Below, in pieces: positions 11,872 to 24,091 of a stretch of DNA of 64,000 nt. Source of the DNA: Ooceraea biroi (Eukaryota > Arthropoda > Insecta > Hymenoptera > Formicidae); contig NC_039509.1 in NCBI RefSeq assembly GCF_003672135.1, forward strand, positions 11,046,663 through 11,110,662, given 5' to 3'. Position numbers and translations under genes: made by a program. Position 1 is the stretch's first letter. Every line of letters starts with the position of its first letter. Under the pieces are notes generated by a model. The model was not told the DNA's origin and did no database searches. It was given only the letters and a program-made list of their open reading frames with translations.

Positions 11872-14800
11872 ATGGAGGATCCCTTCACTACTACCAGCGT
11901 CCCGTTCAGCCAACCGGAGACCTTGGGTCACTTCATGTTCGGATGGGTCGACTACATGCTCTTCAGCATGCTGCTGCTTGTCAGTGTTCTCATCGGTGTA
12001 TACTTTGCCTTCTTCAGCAAGCAGGACAGCACGACGGAGTATCTCTTGGGCGGTAAACGGATGGGATGCTTCCCCGTCGCAATGAGCATCATCGCTAGGT
12101 CAGTGTTCCTTTTCAGTGACACGGTTTCCGTGAAGAATTTAAGCAGCTCACGAGGAGTACGTGTCTCGTTCTGCCTATCTTCAAGATCAGAGACTATTTT
12201 GGACGATCCCGGAATGAGTTCCCTCGTCGTCTTTTTGAGTCTTCTTAATTTCACGTTTTTTCCAGATTTTTCTTACAATTTACACTCGAACTGATCATGT
12301 AGACTTATTGTTTAGCCATATCTCGGGGATTACCTTGCTGGGCATACCCGCCGAAGTCTTCTATCACGGTACTCAATACACCGCGTGCGTGTTCACGGCG
12401 ATTCTCACCGCCGTAATCACGTCTTACATCTTCCTGCCTGTATTCTACAAGCTGCAACTGACCAGTACCTTCGAGTATCTGGAGGTCAGGTTCGCCAGAC
12501 CGGTCAGGATCCTTTCTTCGGTGCTCTTCACCATCTCGCTCTTTATGTACTTGCCCATCGTCATCTATGTGCCTGCCCTCGCCTTCGCACAAGTTAGTCA
12601 TTTGAGTGTTCACGCGGTAACGCCGGTGATTTGCATCGTGTGCATCATTTATACCAGCATCGTAAGTAGCGCGCGCGCGCGCGTGAGCATGATAAAGCAA
12701 TCTTACATCATTTAATCTGGGATTAGCGAAGAATTATTTCGCTATCCTAGACACTAATATTAATACTAACTGCAGATAAATATTGAATTGTAAAGCCTGA
12801 TAAAGAGCAAATTTTATAATTAAAGTTACCTAATTTTGATCAAGAAGCCTTTCTTACATTTTATAGTATAGAATTTAGAATTGTATAGTATTCTTTGGAT
12901 TGTACACAGGGTGGTCTGAAGGCGGTTGTATGGACGGACACTATACAATTCTCCGTAACTGTCGGAGGGCTTTTTACAGTTCTCGTGTTGGGAATACTAT
13001 CTGTCGGCGGCGTTGCGGACGTATGGAGGATTTCCGACGAGGGCGGTCGTCTGATTTTCTTCGAGTAAGACAAAACAAAGACTTGAACGTATGTGCTTTG
13101 TGTACGTACAATATTATACATCTCACATGATCATGACTTTTGTTAGCATGGATCCGAGTCCGTTCGCGAGGAACACCTTTTGGGGCATGATCGTAGGTAT
13201 GACGGTAACGTGGCTTGGACACCTCGGTATTCATCCGGGTACGGTGCAGCGATTCTTGTCAGTGCCGAGAGAAATCGACGCCAAACAGTGAGTCTTTTTT
13301 AAGTCCAATCGTGAAAATTTCTAAGGAGAAAGTTTTGGTAATTTTTAATTAAAATAATTTTTAATTAAAACTTGTCTCGCCTTTTCTATACCTACAGTGG
13401 TACCGTTATTACTGCGATAGGGATGATTATTGTCAAACTGATCGTCGTGTTCACCGGATTGATAATGTACGCTAAATATCACGACTGTGATCCTTTCCTG
13501 ACAAAGGTACGACGAAATTTTCAAGTTACATGTTGAGAAAAATATCAGAAGAATGTTTAAGAGAAGGAAACTATTATAACTATTTTACAATTATTTCTAT
13601 TGCGGAAAATTATGTTATTTATAGGCGATAAGCCGCACTGATCAAATTTTACCGTACTATGTGATGGACGTTGCTGGGCATCTGCCAGGACTTCCGGGAT
13701 TATTCTTGGCAGGCTTAGTGAGCGCCGCGCTCGCGACTATGAGCGCCAGTTTGAATACCGTATCCGGTACCATCTACGAAGACTTTATCAGTCCATGGAT
13801 TCCTGATAATTCCAAAAAGGAAGCTATGGCTGCTAACATTATGAAGGTAAGCTGCATGTTATAGTTCTTTATTTAATGATTCTTGATTGAAATAATATAA
13901 TCTTGAGTTTTAGCTTTATCGCATCAATTATTTGGTACTGTTTAGGGTATCGTCGTAATAAGTGGCGCGATTTCTGTGGGCTTGGTGTTCCTAGTCGAAC
14001 GGTTGGGGCCAGTCTTTCAGATAGCACTGATCATGCGCGGCGTAACTGATGGGCCCTTGCTGGGCCTCTTCGTGATGGGAATGATGGTACCGTGGGCAAA
14101 CGCGGGAGGCGTATTGTTGGGCGGTTGCGTCAGTCTGATCAGTATGCTTTGGCTAGTAGGAGGTGCCCAATGGCACACTGTATACGGCAGAATCAAATAC
14201 GATTCCCTGCCCACTTCGGTGGACAGTTGTCCATATCCGTTGAACGAGACCGTTCCAATTACAATGACACACATCACGATGAACTCTGACGAGGAGCCGA
14301 TGATACTGTTTCAAATATCCTTCATATACTACACCATAATAGGAGCGCTAATCGTTGTTATCGTCGGGACTGTCGCGAGTTACTTCTTCGGCATGGATCT
14401 GGAGAGCGTGGATCCCGATCACATCGCGCCGGTGATGAAAAGGTACGTAGTCTCGTGATAAAACGAAGGTGGCAATCATTGATGTCTTTATTTAATTTAC
14501 TCGAGTTCATTATTGAAGATAAGACACCTCGAGCTAGGATAAATTTTATCTCTATTTAAAATAATTATGATAATTCTCGTAATCATTAGAACTAACTACT
14601 TAGTGAAGCTACTTAAAGCATAATCACAGGCGTGCTCGCTTTCGAATAAAGCGGTAATATATTATACTAGCGCTTTCTAAAGTGCGTCCAGTTTCTCATA
14701 AACCGGATTAAGGTTTCACCGATAGGATAAATAGAAAAAAAAAATGTTTCGCTCGTTACGTGCGAGCGATCATTCAATTTCGCTCACACTCGTTTCGCCG

Positions 14801-15050
14801 ATCGACCGATCGCGGTCGCGACGCCGTAGTCGAGAATCGTCAAGGTATATCTAGCCGAGATAACGGTAATCGCGCGTGTCCATTACGCGCGCATAAAATA
14901 CTTGTGGACTTATCACGATCGACGTTTTCTTTGTGCCGTTCTCTCGTTACGTTCTCTCTTCACAGGTTTCTCCCCCCACGGAGGTACGCCGAGGTCTCAT
15001 TGAGAGAAGTGCCGCCGTCACTCGACGCCGTGCCGGAGAAAACCAAGTGA
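11872..15050 (+). CDS. SLC5-family sodium/solute symporter (SMCT/SMVT-like)
   Basis: Eight coding exons: 11872-12098, 12316-12661, 12910-13064, 13147-13287, 13398-13506, 13625-13846, 13946-14442 and 14966-15050. They total 1782 nt, giving 593 aa, and all phases agree. SLC5 proteins couple sodium entry to uptake of monocarboxylates, vitamins, iodide or sugars across the plasma membrane. Family hallmarks are HISGITLLGIPAEVFYHGTQ, STFEYLEVRF, GGLKAVVWTDTIQF, HPGTVQRFLS, and the Na2-site region SAALATMSASLNTVSGTIYEDF followed by GPLLGLFVMGMMVPWANAGG. Strings of hydrophobic helices are consistent with about 13 transmembrane segments. Insect relatives are usually named sodium-coupled monocarboxylate or multivitamin transporters, and sequence alone does not settle the substrate. 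The last exon, 523 bp downstream, supplies only a 28-residue cytoplasmic tail ending DAVPEKTK. Confidence 0.9.
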
Positions 15051-17164
15051 TCGCGATTGCGGTTCCGCGACTCGATCGCAGAAGCAATCGTTTTAGTCGG
15101 TATGCGCGCGGGCTGAAGGTATCGACCTCGAAGATCTCGAACGACGATCGTTCATCCTGGGAGACCCTCGATATCGGCGGTGCCAGCGACGTTCCCGAGT
15201 TATCTGACAGCCGACTGCGATAAGGGGGTGTCTTTTATTGATTAATACACGCATGCGCCAGGTACCCCCGGTGCACACATGCCGGATCGCGGGTTTGTTT
15301 TCGACCTCTCAGTACCGTTTCTAGCGTTCGTCACGAAACACCGTCGCGGAAGCGTCTTTCCTAAGCTCCTCCTTAATCAGGAAATTGAGATCGGCTACCG
15401 CGAGAAGTGTCTCTCGTTTGTTCTTCAGTGATAGCGGAAAAGGACCCGCCAATGAGCGTTATTTTTTACGATGTATCTTTGTCGAGACTGAGAGAGGACC
15501 AAATCGGAGAACTCAAGAGATAACAAAGAAGACGACCAATATAATAAAGTTATAATATATTTAATTATATTATTAAAGTTATAAAAGTTATTTTATAAAA
15601 TTATTTGTATTATAAAAGTGACATTGATATATCGCGATGTAAAGATACCGAGAGACGCTTCGGCCCCATGTGGTCCAGTGACCGAAAGATTGGACCCGCG
15701 TATCCCAACGGGAAGTTACGTCCCTGAAGATGCTTCTCGGGGTAGCTCGGGGATGGCCGCGCATCCTCGGGGATGAGACGGCCGCGCCTACACGTGGGAC
15801 GAATGTCCTCGCGAGTGCCGAGTATCCTCCTCGGTCTGATCTCGCAACGTTCAACAAGTACGAGCGGCAATGTACCTCGCGACGTTCCTCATGAGGTTCC
15901 TCAACGGTGGTGTTTCTACAAGCGGATGACGTCTCGCCATGTGATACCTCCGAGACCACTGAGTGACCGATCATCAGCCAGCAAGAGCATCAACGTGCGT
16001 GATCGACGTTGCATTGAAGATCCGTTGCGTGTCAAGTCGAGGATGGAACGGAAAACTTTCGTCGAAGATTGACGACCTCAGAATAATTCCGAACTGCTCT
16101 TAAATCGTCCGTTTAGAGATCCTATAATTAAGATCCATCGAGATCAGCTGACCATCTTCTCGCGCAACGTCAAAGGTCAGCATGCCTGGCAAAACCGCGC
16201 GAGTTGGATGAACATCGAGAACTAGAACTCGAGGTGACGCTCCACGGGATCACGATTTTTTTTCTCCCTCGCGAGGATGCAGTCGCACCAAAAAACGCCT
16301 TAGACAATTTTTGCCAGTACCTGAAGACTCGCGCACGCATTTTCATTGCCGTCGTGGCGAGGACGTGGTGTGATTATGGATGATCGTTCGCGGAAGGTCG
16401 ATGGAATGTGAAGATCGCTGTCATCCGGACAGATCCAGCGCGGCGGAAGAGGCATCCTCCCGGAGGAGTCCCGAAGAATCCTCGTCGCTGCTCAATTGGC
16501 CAGCAGACTGCGGCGAAACCAGTGGCATGCCGAAGTACAGTCGTGCATGCAGCCGCGCCTTGCCTTTAATAATAGATAAAAAACGTAGGCGCCCATGCCG
16601 GAAAAAGAACAGAAACCGAGAACGTGCGGAGAGAGAGTCTGCCTTTCGATTCGGCCGATGCCGATGAGGAAAAACGCGTACGTGCTACACGACTGACTAT
16701 CATCTACCCGTGCAGCGGTCGTTATTGTATCGATCACCAGGATCCTGTCGATTTGATCGAGGAACGATCAAGCCGTGGGAAAAATAGAGACTTTACCTAA
16801 TCAAGAGAATGCAGAAGTAAATGAATAATCTTCAGCATCAGACGACGCGAAGTTTCTTTGTCTTCCTGCTGCGGGAGAGGAGTTGACCGTTTAACGGGGA
16901 TGCTTTTAAATGCCGAAGACTGTATTCGTGAGTCTCTAGCTTCCTTTGTCGTCAATCTTTTTCGTCGTTAACTCCTACTTTATCTTTTCTTGGTCGCTTG
17001 TCGTATACGAGTGCCGCGTGAATGCGCTAAAGTAGCCTTCAGTGTCCAGCGATCCATTCAACGATCAACAGTTCAAGGATTGTTAGCTTTTCTTCAGGCT
17101 CCTGCACGAAAACGTCCCAGGCCGATGCGATGAGAGTACGCGAGTATTCAGGTATTCCCCGGAA
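15051..17164. other. Gene-poor spacer after the SLC5 gene
   Basis: About 2.1 kb. 15541-15610 is AT-rich and otherwise composition is moderate with frequent CpG. Several short open frames occur on both strands (for example around 15588-15974 and 16380-16667), but none resembles a known family and all overlap one another. Some of it may be 5' UTR of the ORF at 17165. I see no RNA gene or repeat I can name. Confidence 0.4.
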
Positions 17165-17533
17165 ATGACGTCGCCGATGCAGAGGAGCTTGCTGGGGCTA
17201 ACGGTGTTGATAATTGTCAGCCTGATGATTGTCAGTCTGACGGCCTTCCTGCTCGGCAGGAGGCTCACGGTGGAGACGCGCAGGAGGGACGGCCTGCTCC
17301 TCGACATGATCGCCAATATCAGCGGTAACTTGGACCGGCTCGACACCGGCCTCAACGACATCGCCGTGCAGACGGAGGTCGCGCGGAACCGCCTGCGGCA
17401 GCTGGTAGCGCTTCATCGGGAGAATCTCTTCGTGTGCGCGGTGCTCGCCGAGAAACAGAGACTGCGGCGGACGTCCGGCGAGAAGCGGATGAGGAGAAGA
17501 AAACGACGGCGACGGTTCGCCATGTCGCGATGA
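17165..17533 (+). CDS. Orphan single-pass membrane protein, 122 aa (tentative)
   Basis: An ORF of 122 codons that I do not recognise. The N-terminus is MTSPMQRS followed by a hydrophobic segment at about residues 9-31 (LLGLTVLIIVSLMIVSLTAF). A predicted amphipathic coil comes next (LDMIANISGNLDRLDTGLND). The tail is strongly basic (RRTSGEKRMRRRKRRRRF). This suggests a signal-anchor protein with a short coiled stalk. Codon choice is GC-rich at third positions, like the flanking real genes and unlike the AT-rich DNA just downstream (17600-17860), which favours genuine coding. No splice partner was found, and upstream splice-acceptor-like sequence (tcttcag near 17096) could start an exon. It could also be a chance frame in a GC-rich 5' exon. 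Confidence 0.4.
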   Translation: MTSPMQRSLLGLTVLIIVSLMIVSLTAFLLGRRLTVETRRRDGLLLDMIANISGNLDRLDTGLNDIAVQTEVARNRLRQLVALHRENLFVCAVLAEKQRLRRTSGEKRMRRRKRRRRFAMSR

Positions 17534-19682
17534 TGATCGACAACCGGTTCAAGAGGCGCGAGAGCGTACGCGAGAGAATGCGGGAAACATTAGATCGATG
17601 CACACGACGATAGTAATTTTGCTGAATTTTTTATTCACTTTGACTGTTGAGAACTTATTTCGCGATGTTAAGACGCGCACGGATTAAACCGCAAAAATCG
17701 AAAATTAAAAAACAAAAATCTTAAAATTTGAAGACTTTTTAAAGTTTAGAATTTTCTGTAAAATCTTTTACGGAGACGTGTACGTATCATAATTTTTATA
17801 GTCTATATATCATAAATGTTTATAGTCTAGCTATTAAATTTGCACCTATCATTAGCGACACGACTATTCCCGCATCGGTTTAATGCAGACAAGTTGCTCC
17901 CGCGCTTAGGATAGTGAGACAATCATCCACATTTCTGCTACGAAAACGCACGTAGCGAGAGCACATATCTTAGGTAAATTCTATCTACATATATTTTCAG
18001 TGATTATAGGAGAAGAGATGAGTCAATCACACTGTGGGAAACTAGATGTTCAAGGTAGGGGCCAATTAACCATTCCGGGATCACAGAGTCACAAACGATT
18101 GTTCTCAATTCAGGATATATCGAAAACGCGATCAGGTACGACTTGTCGTACGAGGAATAATCGTTACTATATGAAAGCATGTACAGTGGAGCGAGAATTG
18201 AGTTCCGTAAGATCGTCGCCGAATCGTGGAACTTTGAGCGAATGCTGCGAATATTATGTATGAAGTTTCGTTGCAGAATATTATTGCGAGTATTCTTACG
18301 ATTAGCGTATTATTAATTAAGTATTGCGGCAATACCTGTTAAATCAATGTACAATACGTGTGTCGACTGTTTGTGCTATAGTTTGCCTGAATCCCTCATA
18401 TGTCCGATCTACAAGACTCTTAGATCTGCGGAGAAGCGTTTCTTCACCGATTTCTTCATCGAGACTTTTCAGGGAGAAAGCTTTTTCGATAACGTGGATG
18501 CTCTCGTCGAGGATAAAATCCGGTTGAGAATCTTTCTTGAACGAAACGCTCGGTCGCGGATGTATTTTTGTTAGGGAAGAATCTCCTCGGTGACTCATCG
18601 AATGAGCTACCTTGAAAATATTCGTTCACAGGTCTGGGACGCTTTGTATACCTTTGCCAAGACATTTAAGAGATCGATACATCATAGCGATTTAGCGTGC
18701 GATAGTGCGTGTGTAGCATATACCTACGTTTGCGTGTTAGGTCCGGACAGACCAGTAACGTCGTAATTCGACGTGTATAATCGCACTTGGATTAATTTAC
18801 ACTTTGGAGGATGCGGTTTTGCTTGTTGCAGTTTTTGCATGCACACGCATGTGGGAGGGGTGCGACCCTCTCTTGTGGAAATCTTATATGCGTAATTATT
18901 TTTGTAACTCTTTGGAAGAAAGATGCGAATAAATCGTTTATGTGTATCTCTTATCTCTTTTATCACCTCTCCCATATTTATCCTCTATGATTCACATGGC
19001 CGGCGATCAATTACTCATACATGATGGGTGCACAACATCGTTCACGTCAAGTCACGCCATCCATGTAATCCTGAAATTATTTGCAGTGTAAAATTGACTT
19101 TGATATGAATTAATTACACGTAAAGAATTTATTAAATGCACATTTTCACGTAGATATCTGAGTATGTCGAAGTTCAAGAGCAAGTAAAAAAAAAGATACG
19201 TCTGATATTTTTATCTGGGTAGCTGCTAGCTGCCATATGGCACGTTATCAGTCCTGGCTAATAAAAGCGCCTCTTATCAACGTAACGATAAAGTTATTTT
19301 CCACATTTCAGATTGTCGTAACGGATACCTCTTCTCGCAGCAACAGCAATAACAAACAACTTTCTTTCAACAGTAATCACTTTACGTATATATACTTCGT
19401 TATGCGACTTTATTTTCTTCCGCTATCTTCTCTGGTCCTGGTACTATCAGTCGACCGAAGTTTCGTACGGTGATTGGGCTGACCTTGTATTATCAGTCAG
19501 TGAGATAGATTTTCACTTGCAATCCATCTCGCGCTCTTTTGCGAGCTGGCACTCGCAGCGTCAAGTCATTTCAGAGCAGTCCGAAGAGCGGTTCCCTCTC
19601 TCTTCCTCAATCATCGTCGCGTATACTCGAGTCCCCAGTTGAGCAACGTCTCTAGCTCGCCAAGCAGCGTCACGTCGGCACT
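17534..19682. other. Intergenic region upstream of SELENBP1
   Basis: About 2.1 kb, mostly AT-rich and featureless from 17600 to 19200. Short open frames are scattered without family resemblance. The last 450 bp are the SELENBP1 promoter and 5' UTR and contain three TATCAGTC sites, listed separately. Confidence 0.45.
19246..19498. promoter_or_regulatory. Three GATA-type sites upstream of SELENBP1
   Basis: The octamer TATCAGTC occurs at 19246-19253, 19445-19452 and 19491-19498. Its reverse complement is GACTGATA, which contains a GATA core. All three lie within 440 bp of the SELENBP1 start codon and in the same orientation. GATA factors drive many insect gut and fat-body genes, so a regulatory role is plausible but unproven. 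Confidence 0.35.
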
Positions 19683-22123
19683 ATGTCTCAAAAGAAAGGT
19701 ACGTGTCCTACAACAGCGTGTACCAATTAGATACATCCGATTCCTCATGATCGATAATCATCATAAAATTCAGAAAACGGAGAGAAGAACGTATTCAACG
19801 CTGTGACGTACCTGAAATTAAACGTGGATTACGCTTTACTAATTGTAGTAATTGGAATCATTGCTGCAATTGATCGCGTTCTAATAGCTTGAAATGGTTT
19901 TCGACAGAGTGTTCCGTCTGCGGGCCCGGTTACAGGAGTCCGAGAGAGGCGATGATCAAGGGACCCCGCGAGAAGCTTATGTACGTCATCAGCATACACA
20001 CGGATCCCGCGAAGGCCGACGTTCTCTGCACGGTGGACGTGGACCCCGACAGCTCCACGTACTGCCAGGTGCTACGCGAGACTTCGCAGACGACGATAAG
20101 ACTTTGAGATCTCGAGGAAGTCCTCGAGATTTCTCGGAGACTTATGTTGAAGTATATACAATGACCGGCTTGTTTGTCTTTCAGATAATTCACAAACTGA
20201 GAATGCTGGCGGTCGGTGATGAATTACATCACTCGGGCTGGAATATCTGTAGCAGCTGCCACGGCTCGTCACGCAAACGCGATACCCTGGTACTGCCCAG
20301 CCTCATGTCAGACCGAGTCTATCTCGTCGACACGCGCGATGAGAAAGCGCCGAAGATTAAGAAGGTATATGGATGCCAGATGTATCGTGATATGGAAATC
20401 TTTGCAGCATCTGTACATTGTACAGATGTGTTATAAATATGTAATAGAATTATAATTAGTCGTACATTGTGCGAATGCAGCAAGAGATAATAGATACCTA
20501 TGCAAACTACATGCAAACTAAATGCAAATTACGTGCGGTTTATGTAAGACGTACCTTGCTTGATAAACATTTCGCAGTATATTGCGCGAGACTTTGCTGA
20601 CTATTTTTGCTTTACGAGGTCTTGGAGCCAAAGGAAATGCATAAGTATGGAATTTCCACGCCGCACACCTCGCATTGCCTACCAACCGGTGAGATCATGA
20701 TCTCTACTATGGGGAATCTCAATGGCGATGGATTGGGCGAATTTTTCTGCATCGATGCTGAGACCTTAGAGGCGAAGGGCACCTGGACCAGGTCTCAGGA
20801 CAAAGCCACTTTTGGATACGACTTCTGGTACCAACCGTATCACGATACGCTCGTCGCTACCGAATGGGGAGCACCTAGAGTCTTCAAGAGAGGATATCTC
20901 TCGGAGGACGCTAAGGATCCGAGTAAGTGAAATCGTGATTTAATGATCAAGGTCTGCAGATTGGAGGATCAGTTTATTTCCTTTATAGTTAAACTCTTAG
21001 TCACTAATTATGGACGGTGATTTGCAGAGATCTACGGTAGAAGTCTGAACGTTTACTCCTGGAATGAGCGCAAGTTGAAGCAAACCATTAATCTCGGGGA
21101 CGATGGAATCGCGCCTCTCGAAATCAGATTCCTCCACGATCCCCTGGCAGCGGAAGGGTTCGTGGGCTGCGCGGTAACGTCGAACGTTTACCGATTTTAC
21201 AAGGCGGAGGACAACTCGTGGAAGGCCGAGAAGGTGATCCAGGTACCGCCGAAGAAGGTTGAGGGCTGGAGCATGCCTCAGATGCCAGGTACGAATTTTT
21301 TCCCTTCAAGGAGCTTCAACAAGAGGCTGAAACACATATATCAGATAAGAAGGTCCGAGTCTTGCTTCCAGCTATGATCACCGACATCCTGCTGAGTCTC
21401 GATGATAAGTACTTGTACCTGTCCAATTGGTTGCACGGCGATGTCAGGCAATACGACATCTCGGACACGAGGAATCCGAAATTGACCGGCCAGGTCTTCC
21501 TGGGCGGATCGATATTGAGCGATTCGCAGGTGCGCGTGACGCACGACGAGGAATTGAACAGTCAGCCAAGTCCTATCCACGTGAAGGGACGTAGGTTGCA
21601 CGGCGCACCACAAATGTTGCAGCTAAGTTTAGACGGACGTCGCTTGTACGTGACTACATCGATTTTCAAACCCTGGGACAAGCAATTCTACCCCGACCTC
21701 TTTAAGTGAGAGCACTTCTTTCTTTTTTTTCGAAACCTTTCTTCTACTTGAATTTCACCGTTCTGCCTTTGTGGCATAAAGTCCTTGTAATGCGCTGCGT
21801 TACGATCCAAAAATGTTCCGCTCGTTTAGATATGGATCGACGATGGTAAAGCTTGATATCGACATCGAGAGGGGTGGCATGAAGCTTGATGAACAATTCC
21901 TCGTTGATTTCGGCGCCGATAAGAACGACGTTTTGCTGGCGCACGAGATGAGGTAAAAGATATTTTCTAATTCATTACGTTAATAAAAAGAAAATTACCA
22001 TTTCCTCTTTCCTTAATTTGATGAAGAACATATAAGGAAAGATGAATTTTATTACGTTAATCCTTATGCAGATATCCCGGTGGAGATTGCACGTCTGACA
22101 TATGGTTGCCGGAAAAACACTAA
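19683..22123 (+). CDS. SELENBP1: Selenium-binding protein 1 / methanethiol oxidase
   Basis: Eight coding exons: 19683-19698, 19908-20068, 20185-20364, 20619-20922, 21028-21288, 21372-21705, 21830-21952 and 22072-22123. They give 476 aa, close to human SELENBP1 (472 aa). The family oxidises methanethiol to hydrogen peroxide, formaldehyde and hydrogen sulfide in the cytosol. Diagnostic stretches are the N-terminal CxxC (ECSVCGPGY), ELHHSGWNICSSCHG, HTSHCLPTGEIMIST, GYDFWYQPYHDT, PLEIRFLHDP, FVGCAVTSNVYRFYK, IQVPPKKVEGW, LYLSNWLHGDVRQYD, PQMLQLSLDG and the final RYPGGDCTSDIWLPEKH. The first exon codes only MSQKK plus one base, a common insect layout, and the CxxC sits at the start of exon 2. All splice sites are GT-AG. 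The exon 4 acceptor, ttacgag, is weak, but the frame and conserved VLEPKEMH demand it. Confidence 0.95.
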
Positions 22124-24091
22124 CTTGAATAATTATGCTGGGAAAAGTTACATCAAATTTTGTACGATTCGTTTGTAATAAAGTCTCTTGGTTTTGCATG
22201 ATGAAACATTATTCACGAGCGCTTTTTATTCTGACAAAAAAGGATAATGAAGGAACATGTGAGTGAAGGGTAGAAGATATACAAATCCTTGTTCGTCTCC
22301 AGTTTGTCTTATTAGTTCCAGCATTGCATCAAGTAATATAGTAGGAGTTTTACATTGCACGAAATTACGTGATGTTAAGTGTAAGTGTAATCAATTCTTT
22401 CTTTTTTCCGAGTTTACACAAATAAAATCTGTCTACGTCAAACTTGTAGTCGTTCGTTGTATAAAGTATGTTTCTATGACCGTAGTCCAATTAATGTTCC
22501 AAATACTTTAAAGCATTTTCTTTCCTTCTTCTTGAGAGAAGGAAAAATATAGGAAGCGTTTTGAAGAATTTGGACTGAACGTCAACTGGACTGCAGCCTA
22601 TGTTATCAGAAGTAATTTCTGGAAGTAAAAATCGTATGGCCGTATACAAAATTTTATAGTGCGTTTAAAAGGAATTGCATTGCTCAATTTGATCTTTGCT
22701 TTTGTAACAAATTATCGACACATATAATATTCAATTACTTAAAATTAATTGAACTTTTACGATATCCGATCAATATGATTCTAATCATAACCAAGTGAAA
22801 TTTGCGGAAGAGACTTGATATATTTGAAAGAAATAGGCTTCGTTATTACTCTTGCAATGAGAATGAGAAAGTGCTCATTTTTGCGACAGCGTTATTTAAG
22901 TATTTCGAAGAATTACTCAACGAAATATGCCAAAGAGTAACGAGAACGTGTAGAATGCCGATGTTTTCCGCTCAGAATTATTAAAAATCAAATCGAATCG
23001 ACGTAGCAGTTTTTAAAACTATGCTTGTTTATTGCAAGAAATTTTGTCTTGTTAATTAATGATAATCGCGATTATTTCCCGAGGTATAAATTTTCTAAAT
23101 ACATGCATTCGCGCGCATATGCGTACGTATGTTCCTATGTTTTTTTTGTGCGTTATGCATGTGTGTGAATGTATTTGCTTGATGTACGTGTATGCGTCGA
23201 TTCCGATATTGAATTGCATACAACTCAACAATAATAGCGTACTCCTGTTATGTCGCAGATGTCTAATCTTGTTTTCCACCATGTTAAAAGATAATATTGC
23301 AATAATTGTACCTGCGGTCTCTGAATCGAATGATATCGAATGAATCGTCGAATTAACGTGCCTGCATTTACGGTATCCACGTACATATACTTAAAATATA
23401 ACGTTACGTCGGCACAAGCCGATTCAGATTAAGGATGACCTCGATTAAAGCGCCATGCATTTTTACCTGATACGACAGCGTCGCGCGGCTGCGCCGGCTA
23501 TCGTCTTCGGTAGCACGATCGTTATTACGAAAGTCATTTAGAGATATTTCATCATTGTCATCGGACTCTTCCCGTCAATATCTTTTCGCCGAATTTCTCG
23601 CGACTACACCGTTAGCGTAAGAACATAGCCGATTCTATGTTTCTCCCAAAAATTCGTGGCTTCTAAGAAGATAACATTTGTTTTTTTTTAATATCCCGTA
23701 CACTAATCCGCGTTTACGATACATACCATACATACGATTCGCGTTTCCCTCGAAGAAAAAAAGAAAGACATTCGTTTACCCTTAAACCCATAAACAGACC
23801 GCACGCCAGCCTCGTTTCTGAGACAACTATAGAATCAGCACTCAGCACAGTGGGTTTTCAGTTGTCGCGCCGAAGTGATCGATCCACGATCGACCTGAAA
23901 ACCAGCTCGTTTTCCTATTGACTTATTTCCCGGATGACGTTTTTGCCGGACACTTCGCCACCTGTATTTAGGGCGGAGCGTGTTGCATCCTACGGCGACA
24001 TAGAGCGACGTAGACGTAACGGTACGAGTTTGAGTACCGTGTGAAACGAATGCCGAACCATCGGGGCGCACAGACGCCAGCCGCCGTCCGT
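22124..24091. other. Convergent intergenic region, SELENBP1 / SMG1
   Basis: About 2 kb between two convergent genes. It is AT-rich to about 23400 and then more mixed. It contains the second copy of the small foldback MITE (22475-22607). The minus-strand stretch 23800-24091 is SMG1 3' UTR. Open frames around 22800, 23059 and 23835 have no family resemblance. Confidence 0.5.
22475..22607. repeat. Short foldback MITE, copy 2
   Basis: About 133 bp. The right end (gtcaactggactgcagccta then tgttatc) is the reverse complement of a block close to the left end of the copy at 2586. The left end (gtagtccaattaatgttcc) is a diverged inverted partner. The centre again is a hairpin of ctttccttcttc against gagaaggaaa. 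It has no coding capacity and I do not recognise the family. Confidence 0.55.

Noticed and set aside
15588..16072. Open frames on both strands after the SLC5 gene
   Set aside because: Low-complexity Arg/Ser-rich translations with no family resemblance, overlapping on opposite strands.
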